In this document: in pieces, positions 33,800-43,745 of the stretch | Layout: each line of letters begins with the position of its first letter | How positions within the stretch are numbered: position 1 is the first letter of the stretch | From: Anisodus tanguticus | Lineage: Eukaryota; Streptophyta; Magnoliopsida; Solanales; Solanaceae | Direction of reading: 5' to 3' | Assembly: GCA_034509755.1 (NCBI GenBank) | Contig: CM067549.1 | Location: 40,003,305-40,067,304 of the forward strand | Length of the DNA: 64,000 nt | Notes under the pieces: model-generated | Database searches by the model: none | Told to the model about the DNA's origin: nothing | Seen by the model: the letters and a program-made list of their open reading frames with translations, nothing else | Position numbers and translations under genes: made by a program

Positions 33800-34585
33800 C
33801 CAGCTTTTGGGCCAGCAGGCCCAATGCCTGCTGGCCAATCCGTCACTAACCCGCCTATTGCCCAAAATCCACCCGATTCTATCTCGAGTCAAGGACCCGT
33901 TATTCATAGCCAAATGGGTATTTTAAAACCAAAACGACATTTTAATTTGAATTCTAATGTCTTTAAATCCCCACGACCACGTAACCATGTGTCTGCCCTA
34001 CAAGGCCCGAATTGAAAATCGGCTATGAATGACGAATATAATGCTCTTATTAAAAATAAGACGTGGGAGTTAGTGCCCGTCCGTCTGATGTTAATATTAT
34101 TCGGTCTATGTGGATTTTTACTCATAAAGAAAATTGTGACGGTTCTTTTGAGAGGCATAAGGCTCGTCTTATAGTTGATGGTAAAACTCAATAGGTTGGC
34201 GTGGATTGTGGTGAGACGTTTAGTCCGGTGGTCAAATAGGCTACCATTCGCACTGTTCTCAGTTGGGCTCTCTCAAAAGCATGGCTCATTCATCAGTTGA
34301 ATGTGAAGAATGCTTTTTTACACAATGATCTTAAGGAGACAATATACATGCATCAACCCTTGGGTTTTAGAGACCCCAATAATCCTCAGCATATCTGTTT
34401 GCTGAAGAAGTCCTTGTATGGACTTAAGCAGGCTCCACGAGCTTGTTATAAAAGGTTTGCAGATTATGTATCTACTATTGGATTTTCTCACAGCAGGTCT
34501 GATCATTCTCTGTTCATATATCGTCGTGGTACTTTTCTGGCATACATTTTATTGTATGTGAATGATATTATATTGACTGAATATG
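33800..34585 (+). pseudogene. Copia C reverse transcriptase, truncated
   Basis: After a Pro/Ser linker come SQMGILKPKRHFNLNSNV and, with stops and frame changes, NVKNAFLHNDLKETIYMHQP, LLKKSLYGLKQAPRACYKRF and SRSDHSLFIYRRGTFLAYIL. The catalytic box reads LLYVNDIILT, with the first active-site Asp changed to Asn. Similarity ends at about 34580, mid-domain. RNase H, polypurine tract and LTR are absent. Confidence 0.85.
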
Positions 34586-35046
34586 GTTAAAGTTATATTT
34601 TTAATGGGTTAATGTTTTTAACTTGCTGTCTTGGGTTTGCTTAATTTATTTATGCATTACTTTTTACAAGATTCTAACACCCCATTATAAGGTATTTGGA
34701 CGTATGTGATAGCGCTCGTCCCGTATTACTTTATTATATTATTAAAAATATCAGTTCTAAATTATTCAATTACTTTCTAAAAATAAAATTGAATTAATTA
34801 AGTTTATTTTATTTTATTTTTAATATTAATTATTTTCAAAGTAATTAATATTGATTAGAGTATAATTAATTGAAAAAAGATAAAAATAATACAATGAAAA
34901 TATATTTATTATTTATAATTTCTTAAGGAGCGTGTAAAAAGAAGTGATCCAGTAATATGAGAGTGACGGAGTGACATGTGACTTTCGGTGTGTGAAATTG
35001 GGAATTCGGCCTACAGCACTGGTTCATCGATAGGGAGGTTCTTTAT
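34586..35046. other. Unassigned AT-rich sequence
   Basis: Follows the broken end of copia C; no features recognised. Confidence 0.4.
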
Positions 35047-35048
35047 TA

Positions 35049-35266
35049 CTTCCTCCGTTCTAAAAAGATTATTTTAGTTTAATTTGATATGACGTTTAAA
35101 AAATAAAGAATTTTTTAAAAAATATTTGGTCTAAAATAAATTTTAGATATCTGTGTGATTATAAATTATTTTATAAAATTAATTTTTTTTTAAATATAGA
35201 ATTATGTTAATTTTTTTAGAACAAACTAATAAGGAAAGTAAGAAAATCATTTTAGAACGAAGGGAG
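35049..35266. mobile_element. Stowaway-like MITE (218 bp)
   Basis: Flanked by TA on both sides (35047-35048 and 35267-35268). The terminal inverted repeats are CTTCCTCCGTTCTAAAAAGA at the left and, reverse-complemented from the right end, CTCCCTTCGTTCTAAAATGA. The interior is AT-rich and non-coding. TA target and CTCCCTCCGT-type ends are the Stowaway/Tc1-mariner hallmark. Confidence 0.9.
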
Positions 35267-35398
35267 TAATTTTTAGTGAAACAACACGCCACAGACACCA
35301 TATTGAGTCATTGCCAACATTTCTGTAGAAAACAGCCTCCTTCCTCGCTCTGCCCGTTCAAAAAGCGGAACGAAAAACAAAGAAATACTCCCTCCGAT

Positions 35399-36158
35399 TA
35401 GAGATGGCAGTGGATCCTGGACCCGGTGGATCCAGATCTTCAAAATTTGGACCCGACGGATCCGGATCCATTTTTGACGGATCTGGATCTGGATCCTGTA
35501 CTTGAGATCCGTATCCGGTCCAGATCCGACCCGTGGATCCATTTTTTATTAAATATATTCATAACCTAGAATGTAATTTTATAAGTATTTTCTTAAAATT
35601 GCTAAGCACGTCCTTGCAAGTTTAATTCCCAAAACAAGTTTAATTTATCCTTGCGTTAACTCAAAAACCAAAAAATAAAGAAGTAACTTCGATAATAAAA
35701 TCAATGTTATATTAGTGAATGACTAACATCTCCATAGACAAGTAGTTAAAATTATATTCACTTCATTTGTAAAGATTCTAAGTACATGTAAGTTCTGCAT
35801 TGTGGAAATACTAGTCAGCATTTTCCACAACTATTGTCATTGTCCAACATTTTCAATTAATAGCTCACAATCAAAACGAGACAACGAACAAAATATCTCA
35901 TATGAACATTTCAAAATTGAAACACAGGAAACTGTTAGCTAAGTAAAAATCGTTTGTCAATTCAAAAAAAAAATCTTAGCAAGGCAATTTTTTTACATGT
36001 GGATCCAGATCCGATCCATGGACCCGATGGATCCGGATTTGGATATGATTTTTATGGACCCGATGGATCTGGATCCGGATTTGGATTCAGGTATAAAAAA
36101 TGGATCTGGATCTGAATCTAGTAGGATTTGGTCCAGATCCTATCCGTTGCCATCCCTA
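35399..36158 (+). mobile_element. hAT-like MITE, copy 1 (760 bp)
   Basis: Ends TAGAGATGGCAGTGG and CCGTTGCCATCCCTA form hAT-type terminal inverted repeats (TAGGGATGGCAA type). It is flanked by the 8-bp target CCTCCGAT at 35391-35398 and 36159-36166. Subterminal zones of about 150 bp at each side are packed with GGATCC, GGATCTGG and GACCC words; the middle is AT-rich and non-coding. Such subterminal motif clusters are typical binding zones for hAT transposases; the binding role is inferred. Confidence 0.85.
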
Positions 36159-36166
36159 CCTCCGAT

Positions 36167-36967
36167 TAGGGATGGCAACGGATCGGATCCGGACCGGATC
36201 CTACAAGATCCGATCCAGATCTGTTTTTCATACCTGAATCCAGATCCGATCCGTTGGGTCCATAAAAATCAGATCCAAATCCGGATCCATCGGATCCACC
36301 GGGTCCACGGATCGGATCTGGATCCACATGTAAAAAAATTTGCCTTGCTAAGATTTTTTTTAAAACTGACAAACGATTTTTACTTAGCTAACAGTTTACT
36401 GTGTTTCAATTTTGAAATATTCATATGAGATATTTTGTTCGTTGTCTCATTTTGATTGTGAGCTATTAATTGAAAATGTTGGACAATGACAATAGTTGTG
36501 GAAAATGCTGACTAGTATTTTCATAATGCAGAACTTGCATGTGCTTGGAATCTTCACAAATGAAGTGAATATAATTTTAACTACGTGTCTATGGAGATGT
36601 TAGTCATTCACTAATATAACATTGGTTTTATTATCGAAGTTACCTCTTTATTTTTGAGTTTTTGAGTTAACGCGGGGATAAATTAAACTTGTTTTGAGAA
36701 TTAAACTTGCAAGGATGTGCTTAGCAATTTTAAGAAAATACTTATAAAATTACATTCTAGGTTATGAATATATTTAATAAAAAATGGATCCACGGTCGGA
36801 TCTGGACCGGATACGATCTCTCAAATACAAGATCCGCATCCGATCCGTCGAAAATGGATCCGGTCCGATCCGGATCCGTCGGGTCCAAATTTTAAAGATC
36901 CATATCCTATAAAACGGATTTGGATCCACCGGATCCGGACCGGGTCCAGGATCCATTGCCATCTCTA
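36167..36967 (-). mobile_element. hAT-like MITE, copy 2, inverted (801 bp)
   Basis: Ends TAGGGATGGCAACGG and CCATTGCCATCTCTA. The body is the reverse complement of copy 1 with scattered differences. It is flanked by CCTCCGAT at 36159-36166 (shared with copy 1) and 36968-36975. The short plus- and minus-strand frames here are artefacts of the GGATCC repeats. Confidence 0.85.
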
Positions 36968-37213
36968 CCTCCGATACACTTTTACTTGTTATATTTTTCA
37001 ATTAAAATAATAATTTGATTAAATTATTTTTTATTTATTTTTTAATTTCAATTTAACAGTATAATCCTTTTCACCATATTAATATTTCTCCACATTTATT
37101 GAATAAGATAAAGGTGAAAATCAGTAGTTATATTTTGATTTTTTTAAAATGACAATTATTTAGACTATCTATTTTATTTTGTAAAGATGACAAGTAAAGT
37201 GAATCGGAGAGAA

Positions 37214-39184
37214 TAATAAGAAAAGAAAAAAATAGTTTTTGGAAATGATTGGTCCACCATTTTTATTCATTTGATTCCTTTTTTTCCTCTAAGTGTCGTA
37301 ATAAGAAGTATCGATTAATTTAAATTCACACCATGTAAGACCTCTTTAAAGGAGAAGTGTCATATTCGCACCATGTAAGACCTCTCTAAAGGAGAAGTTT
37401 CATTTGATTCATTATTAAGAGAGGATCTATGATTCCCTCCCATGAAAATCAAAGTTCTATTAATCAAAATTAGTTGAGTCGAATGTGATTAAAGAATTGT
37501 CGGTCCAAGTCTGTTTTATTTTTTAAATATAAAAATTTCAACACTTATAATGGAGTTGTTGGCATCAGTGTTCAAACAGTAAACTAGTAAATCAATAAAA
37601 ATAGGAAAAATAGAAAAGCATAAAAAAAAATCCTGAGGCCACAGAATTTACTGTGTGCGAAATTTAATCCTCTTACATTCCTAATGTGTTTGATTACTTT
37701 CTCCGACTTGATTTCTTATTTGTAAAAAATATGCCGAAGAAGTTCAGAAAATTTGATGTGGTATACTGAGGCAACGACTATATTTATAGTCACAATTTGG
37801 AGTTCAAATGGTGTGAAGATATCTATTCGGAAACAGGTATAAAATGGTCTGTTCGAAGACCTTTTGCTTTTTTCTGAAATTATCATTGGAAATACTCGGG
37901 CGAATTTTAAATTAAATTTTGTGCTAAAACAATATCAAAAAATTAAAAAAAGAAATAACAGAAATGAAAAATAAATTTGGTCTAAAAATTTAGCAATTAA
38001 TCATTTGACCAAATTCGAATATGAAGTCGAACCCAAGCAAAAGCAGAACCGGAGAACGATGACAACGTGAGAGAAGACTCTCTTCTCAAGATATATACAA
38101 GCACACTAATTTTCCTTTTTTCACAATCAATGAGGGACAAAATTCCTATTTAAAATGAACTTTGCTCAAATTTTCATGTTATCATGCGTACTAACTTAAC
38201 CCAACAATACCCCACGTAAATGGGGAATGACTAAATGATAAAAGACATGCATAAAAAATTGTATCAACCGTAAGCATGAATTAATTTCATCTGAATAAAT
38301 ACATTTCCCTTTGAATTTCATATATAATTATTTAGTTAATTTTTTTAAATAATATTAATATTATATTACAGAATTAGATATACTACACGCATCGAGAAAC
38401 TAATTAAGTTTATGAACTCCAAAACTTTATGGTTCTTACAAGCTACCCTACTTCTACTTCATTAGGATTGGATGAACTTATTATAATACCCAAGGATGAT
38501 TTAGCTCAAGATGCTGAACTTTGTTGAAATATGGTACACTACAAGTGAATATCTAAAACAAAATAGTTCCTGAGATTAGTTAAAATTTAGAATTACATTT
38601 TAATTATTGATATTAGCTAAGTAATACTTTATAAAATTTTCTACCACAATTTCAGTATTATCTAGCGATTATATTCCCAATCTCAGGATAACCTTGTTCA
38701 AACTTCAAACCAAACAAAGATTTGCGTTAAATTCTAAAATGTTTACTACAAATCTACTTGTGATGAAATTCCTAACAGACAACTCCAGCAATCACATAAA
38801 CTTTGCTAAAAACAGAGTTTGAACACTTCTCATACGTGTCGAGAAGTGCATCATCAACTAACAAATTCTTCAGTCAAACTAGGAAAATATAACCCCTCCC
38901 CAACTGGGCCTTTGAATTTAATCAATTAGGGAAAACGCTGATTCTACGGATTTATTTAGTGTAATTATGGATAAGTAGGTGATGCATTGAATGGAAGATA
39001 TGCCGCAATACACCTAAGGACTGAAAGGGCAAAACTTGACATACTGAAAAAGTAGCAAAGTTGAGAAAAGGCACAACATCCACAAAATTGATTGAACAAT
39101 ACGCGAAATCTATATTGGTCCAAACTGGAACAATAAGTTTAAAGCTAACTCATGTATTCATTAGATTGCCTGAACTCATCTCTC
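37214..39184. other. Spacer downstream of RPS19
   Basis: Mostly AT-rich. A 2-unit direct repeat lies at about 37330-37402 (units share CACCATGTAAGACCTCT and AAAGGAGAAG). A minus-strand AATAAA at 38951-38956 could serve RPS19 polyadenylation but is about 230 nt past its stop. No other gene was recognised. Confidence 0.45.
37330..37402. repeat. Two-unit tandem repeat
   Basis: Units of roughly 40-47 bp beginning CACCATGTAAGACCTCT and containing AAAGGAGAAGT(G/T)TCAT, with a few differences. Confidence 0.65.
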
Positions 39185-41012
39185 TTAAACAGCAACAGCA
39201 ACAGCAATTCTTCCAGCAACCTGGTCAAGATCTCGCTGGCCATTGGATGTGATCCTTCTTCCACTAGAAAAAAGAGAGAATAAATTTAGACAGCTAATAA
39301 CAAGTAAATATTTCATCTCAAATGAATGAGATTTGCAGTTGATGAAGTTCAGTTGTGAGCAATCACTAGCAAGTAGGATGTCTCCCCCTACAGAATAAGG
39401 CAAAGCACTACATCTTGATTCATTTAAGCCATGTTCTTATTTTCAAAGGAAAAGTCAGCCCCCTTATCATTTCCTTGTACAATAAATCACAGATATCACA
39501 TTCTCATTTTCAAAGGGATAGTACTCTTTACCATTGTCTTTCACCTTTTCTGGAATAAAAAGAGAGTTTTGCTTGCTCTATAAAATGATTAAACACAAAT
39601 ATTACTTCTCAACAGAATAGTCAGAGTCCTTATGTTTTCTTTCCTGAACTAAGCAAGATTTTTGCTCGCTCCATAAAATGATAAAACACATATTTATGTT
39701 AACAACTGTGTCATATTTGATATATGGGACATTAAAGCTCAGAAATGCAGGAGAAAACCCATCACTATTGTCCTGAACTATATTTATCCTTACCACCTAA
39801 AATGACTTGCCAAAGTTGAGACAACAAACAGGCTTCTGAATGATCACCGATTTCATTCCTACAACCACTACTAAATAAAGGGAGACATCAATTCTGCAGC
39901 AATTACATGACAAAAGGTTACTTACCCCTTAGGCTCAAAGTCAATGATGTTCATGGTCTGCAATTGCTGAAGGATGTGGCGTGCAACTGAACCACTGCTC
40001 TTGCAGAAATGACGTGGACGGCTGCCATTCCTCTGGTTACCACCATAGATTCTTCGGAATCCACCAACACCAATACCACCCCTCAAATAGATCTTCCTTG
40101 CCATAGAAGCTGCCACACATCAAAATAATAAAGAGAAGTTAGAAAGAACGATAATTTACAATAGATAAGTTCCTTCTTCTGATCATGGAGATGAAACATA
40201 CCAGCTCTAATGTAGTACCAATCAGGGTCATATGGGGCAAGCTCCTTGAGCTTACCCGTCTTGACGATGTCAGTCCACTCAGGAAGCTCCATCTGCACAA
40301 ACCAAACGTAATAATAAGCAAGAATAGACAAGCACAAATAACCACGATCTTAACTCAAACTTCCATGAAATTGCAGTGGTAACATTGGCTGGAAGCAAGG
40401 AATTAAGAAGGAAGATCTTAACTCAAATCTCTCTGCTTCTCTTGCACAAAGAGAGAGGCATACATCAGATTCGATACTTATGTTAAGGAAAAATGTCTAC
40501 TTCACGAGCAAATAACTTCCGGTAGGATAATTTCAATTTTGCTCTTCAAGCAAACAATAAACCAGTGTTTTTAAAAGAAAAAAACACAAAAATGTGACGA
40601 GGTCATTAGGGCTTGAAGTGAAACACATGCTTCTTTGAAGACTTAAAATTACAGAAAATTTAAAAATATCAAACATATATACATTATTTATGAGGAATAC
40701 CAAACATATATGAATTTAGTAATATAATAGCAAAATTGCAATTAGGATAACTAATTTCAAATACAAATTAAGAAAATAATGATATTAATCCAAGTCCTAA
40801 AAGTTGAGATTCACTATTTGAAACATACATTTCTCAATTAGATAGATTAGTAACAAATAAGTAAAAGTTGCTGTTTATAAACAGATTAACTAAGCTAGCA
40901 TTGTAAATATATAGAGAGATACCTTGCCGGAGCGCTTGAGGTGAGCGGCATAAGCCTTGACAAAGTCGTGAGGGGAAACATCCTTCACTGTTCTTGCTAT
41001 TGCTGCCTCCAT
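39185..41012 (-). CDS. RPS19: 40S ribosomal protein S19 (eS19), four coding exons
   Basis: Cytosolic small-subunit ribosomal protein, needed in other eukaryotes for 18S rRNA 3'-end maturation and 40S assembly. Exons on the minus strand: 40923-41012, 40202-40292, 39926-40109, 39185-39263; total 444 nt, 147 residues plus TAA. Introns are 630, 92 and 662 bp, all GT..AG. The protein starts MEAAIARTVKDVSPHDFVKA. It contains ELPEWTDIVKTGKLKELAPY, DPDWYYIRAASMARKIYLRG, RRIYGGNQRNGSRPRHFCKS, ARHILQQLQTMNIIDFEPKG and RRITSNGQRDLDQVAGRIA: the full S19e domain. It is slightly longer than the usual roughly 143 because the C-terminus ends AVAVAV. The start is fixed by homology and by the short leader. No defect seen; this is the only apparently functional gene in the window. 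Confidence 0.97.
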
Positions 41013-41043
41013 CGAAGATTGAGAACAACTTACAATGGGATGC

Positions 41044-41051
41044 TAGGGTTT
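41044..41051 (-). promoter_or_regulatory. Telo-box upstream of RPS19
   Basis: AAACCCTA on the minus strand, about 32 bp upstream of the start codon. Telo-boxes are frequent near the start of plant ribosomal-protein and translation genes, where they act with site II motifs in dividing cells. Position and context fit. Confidence 0.65.
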
Positions 41052-41082
41052 ATATTTGCTCAAGGGCCTTACCTACATAATA

Positions 41083-41088
41083 AGCCCA
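41083..41088 (-). promoter_or_regulatory. Site II (TCP-type) motif upstream of RPS19
   Basis: TGGGCT on the minus strand, about 70 bp upstream of the start codon and 30 bp from the telo-box. TGGGCY paired with a telo-box is the common arrangement in plant ribosomal-protein promoters. Confidence 0.6.
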
Positions 41089-41609
41089 AATTATTTGGGT
41101 TTTCATTCAACAAAACTCCAGTGTCTGCTATTATTTTTACTCATTTGGCCAGGGTATAAAATAAATATATATTTGTCGGTTATTATTTTAATATAAAAAT
41201 GTCTTATTTTTATTATACAGTGGAGAAGCCTTGGGAAAAAAAGATTATTTGAAGAAACTAGTGTATGCAACATATCACACTAGTTTACTGTCGTTAAATA
41301 AATTGAATTAAGAATATATATTAGTTATCATAATTAAGTGGTAAACATTATGAAAAAAACATACGTGGATTAGATTGAATTTAGGCAGATTCATAAGGCT
41401 TAAATTAATAAGTGGGCCAAAATAAGTTGAATTAAGATATGTTAAATATTGGATCATAACACAATCCATTCAATTTGACCCATCATATTTATAAAAAAAA
41501 TTAACACTGGGTATCAATATGGCCAAACAAATGGCATATAATAATCATAGTTCAAAATTTTGGCAACATATGGTCCATTCCCACGTTTTTTGGCTATAGT
41601 TTTATACTC
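41089..41609. other. AT-rich region between RPS19 and copia D
   Basis: Upstream flank of RPS19; besides the two short promoter motifs nothing was recognised. Confidence 0.4.
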
Positions 41610-41614
41610 CTATC

Positions 41615-41820
41615 TGTTAGATGATATTAATCTCCCTTGGGGAGTCTTTCATTAATATCAAGGTATATATAGAGTACAATATTCATCCCTTATACAATAG
41701 GAATTCTAAGCCTATACAAAAGAGGAATCCTAGTCTTACCATAATTATATTTACAAAATATATGGAAATATTCTAATTATGGGTAGGGAATATATTGTTT
41801 CCTATATTTACATGTTTACA
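41615..41820 (-). repeat. Copia D 3' LTR
   Basis: 206 bp, TGTTAGATGATATTAATC to CATGTTTACA. Differs from the other LTR at GAATTC/GAATCC, TTACAAAATA/TTACACAATA, TATGG/TATGA and CATG/CACG. Confidence 0.95.
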
Positions 41821-41916
41821 CACCCCTTCATCGGAGCAGAGGAGGCGGACGCCGAGACTGGATCTCGAAGTCAAGAAATAACGTCCGGGAAGTCCTTTGG
41901 TAAATATGTCCGCATA

Positions 41917-43429
41917 CTAATAGGATGATGGAACATGTAACACTCTGACATGGCCTAACGCAACTTTCTCACGAACGAAGTGTAGGTCTATCTCAATATG
42001 CTTGGTTCGCTGATGTTGAACCGGATTATGAGAAAGATAGATGGCAGAGATGTTATCACAATACACAATAGATGCCTGACGCAAAGGACACTGAAGTTCT
42101 AACAATAAATTTATGAGCCAACAAATCTCGCTACTACATTTGCAACGCCTCTCGTACTCAAATTCGGCCGGAGCGAGATAGGGTAGCTCTGTCGCTTGCG
42201 TACCAAGAAATTAGATTATCCCCTAAGAAAACACAAAAGCCGGAGGTGGAGCGTCGCGTGCCCGGACACCTTGCCCAATCTGCATCCGTATATGAAAGCA
42301 ACCTGTCTGGTGTAGAGGGGTATAGGTGTAAACCATAATCAAGAGTGCCCTTAATGTATCGAATGATACGCTTAAGAGCAATGAAATGAGACTCCCTAGG
42401 GGCATGCATGAATAAGCACACCTCGCCGAACAAAGCATAAGCTATGTCCGGCCCGGTGAATGTGAGATACGAAGTGCACTGCAAGACTCCTATACGAGTA
42501 GGATCGAGACCGGAGCACCATCCATAGCACCGAGCTTAGATTTGGAATCAACCGGAGTAGGCACCTCTTTGCGCTTCGTCATCTTAGCCCCGTATACAAT
42601 CTCTTCGCATACTTACACCGACACAAGAACATATGATTGGCGGACACGGTCACCGATATCCCCAAAAAGTAACTCGCTTCCCCAAATCGGTCATTGCAAA
42701 TTCGGACTTGAGCAAGACAATAATCTCATTTTTCAATCCGTCGGAGGAGGCGGTAAGAACAATGTCATCCACGTAAAGTAATAAGTAAGCAAAGTACTGC
42801 TACTACCTCGATGAAAAATGAAAAGTGATGTATCACTCTTGCGCATACAAACCCAATCTGCATGATATACCCGGCAAAGTGATCATACCATGCACGGGGG
42901 CCTGCTTCGAGTGCCATATAGTGACTTACGAGAGGCACACATAGTGGGAACTGCCGGATGAGTGAACTCGGTGGTGATGCATGTAGACCGTCTCTCTCGG
43001 ATCCCCATGTAAGAATGCATTCTTCACATCAAGGTGATGGATCGGCCGGTGTTTGCCCATGGCTATGCTCAAAATCGTGCGGATGGTAGCCGGTTTGACA
43101 ACCGGGAAGGTCTCACCACAATCAATGCCCTCCTGCTGATTTGTGCTATTAGCCACAAGACGGGCCTTATACCTCTCAAGATCCCCATTGTCTCTGAACT
43201 TGTGACGAAATAGCCACATACAACGAATGACATTCACCCCCTCAGGTCTAGGTACTAGATCCCATGTGTGCTGTTTAGTTAAAGCATTGAATTCCTCATA
43301 AATAGCCGCATTCCAATTAGGGTCTTGTTTGGCCAATTTTGGGTTCTTTGGAAGTGGAGAGATGGTTTGGGCAGACAAATTGAAATGGACTTTGGGTTTG
43401 AAGATTCCATGCTTTGAACGAGTTTCCAT
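41917..43429 (-). pseudogene. Copia D reverse transcriptase and RNase H
   Basis: RT (42926-43429) reads METRSKHGIFKPKVHFNLSA, WDLVPRPEGVNVIRCMWLFR, RHKFRDNGDLERYKARLVAN and HHLDVKNAFLHGDPRETVYM. After a frame change the minus strand near 42765 gives an intact LLLYVDDIVLT box. RNase H is at 42158-42484 (TDADWARCPGTRRSTSGFCV) and 41917-42105 (IVYCDNISAIYLSHNPVQHQ, KHIEIDLHFVREKVALGHV). At least three frame breaks separate these parts. The region just after the RT box is the most damaged. Confidence 0.88.
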
Positions 43430-43745
43430 TGGATGGGTAGGGATAGTGGGTGGCGGAGTGGTGTCTGAGACGGGGGGTAAAGTCGGATAAGGAGAAGGTG
43501 GGGGCGAAGCTGTCGGAGGCGTCGCGGCGCCTCAGCACAGGGCCGCGGCGCCTCAGCACAGGGCCGCGCGCGCCTCGGCCACGGGGTCCGCGGCGCCGCG
43601 TCGACGGTGTTTCAAAAGATTGCTCTCTGGGAAATCGGGCGCGCGCGCCCTCCCCTCGAGGCCGCGGCTCTGACGACGGAACAGAGGATGTGAGTTGTTC
43701 GATTATGAGGGGAGAGATGGCAGACTCGTCAAGAAATGAGTAGTC
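43430..43745 (-). pseudogene. Copia D integrase-RT linker with GC-rich repeats
   Basis: The linker between integrase and RT is strongly GC-rich at about 43510-43680, with a 21-bp tandem pair containing GCGGCGCCTCAGCACAGGGC and GCGC runs. The encoded frame is Arg/Pro/Ala-rich (RRRGPRGRGARGPVLRRRG), quite unlike the Pro/Ser linker of copia B. Confidence 0.7.

Larger units (their letters stand above)
26392..34585 (+). mobile_element. Ty1/copia retrotransposon C, 3'-truncated, with a nested solo LTR
   Basis: Plus-strand element of the same family as copia E: shared gag, protease, integrase and RT motifs and a shared LTR end. It runs from its 5' LTR through gag, is interrupted at 27504-31717 by a foreign 4.2-kb LTR, and resumes in gag at 31718. 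It then carries protease, integrase and part of RT, stopping abruptly just after the RT catalytic box (LLYVNDIILT). RNase H and the 3' LTR are absent. Confidence 0.9.
35388..37213. mobile_element. Second Stowaway-like MITE, split by a double hAT-like insertion
   Basis: The left end reads TA then CTCCCTCCGAT (35388-35398). The rest resumes at 36976 with ACACTTTTACTTG and ends ACAAGTAAAGTGAATCGGAG at about 37209, then TA at 37214-37215. Joined, the two parts make a MITE of about 249 bp whose ends are inverted repeats. Everything from 35399 to 36975 is foreign, with duplicated target. Confidence 0.8.

Noticed and set aside
35997..36428. Asp/Pro-rich plus-strand frame of 143 residues
   Set aside because: It is produced by GGATCC/GACCC repeats in the hAT-like MITE ends; low complexity, no gene.
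43450..43743. Plus-strand Arg/Pro-rich frame
   Set aside because: Complement of the GC-rich linker of copia D on the minus strand.
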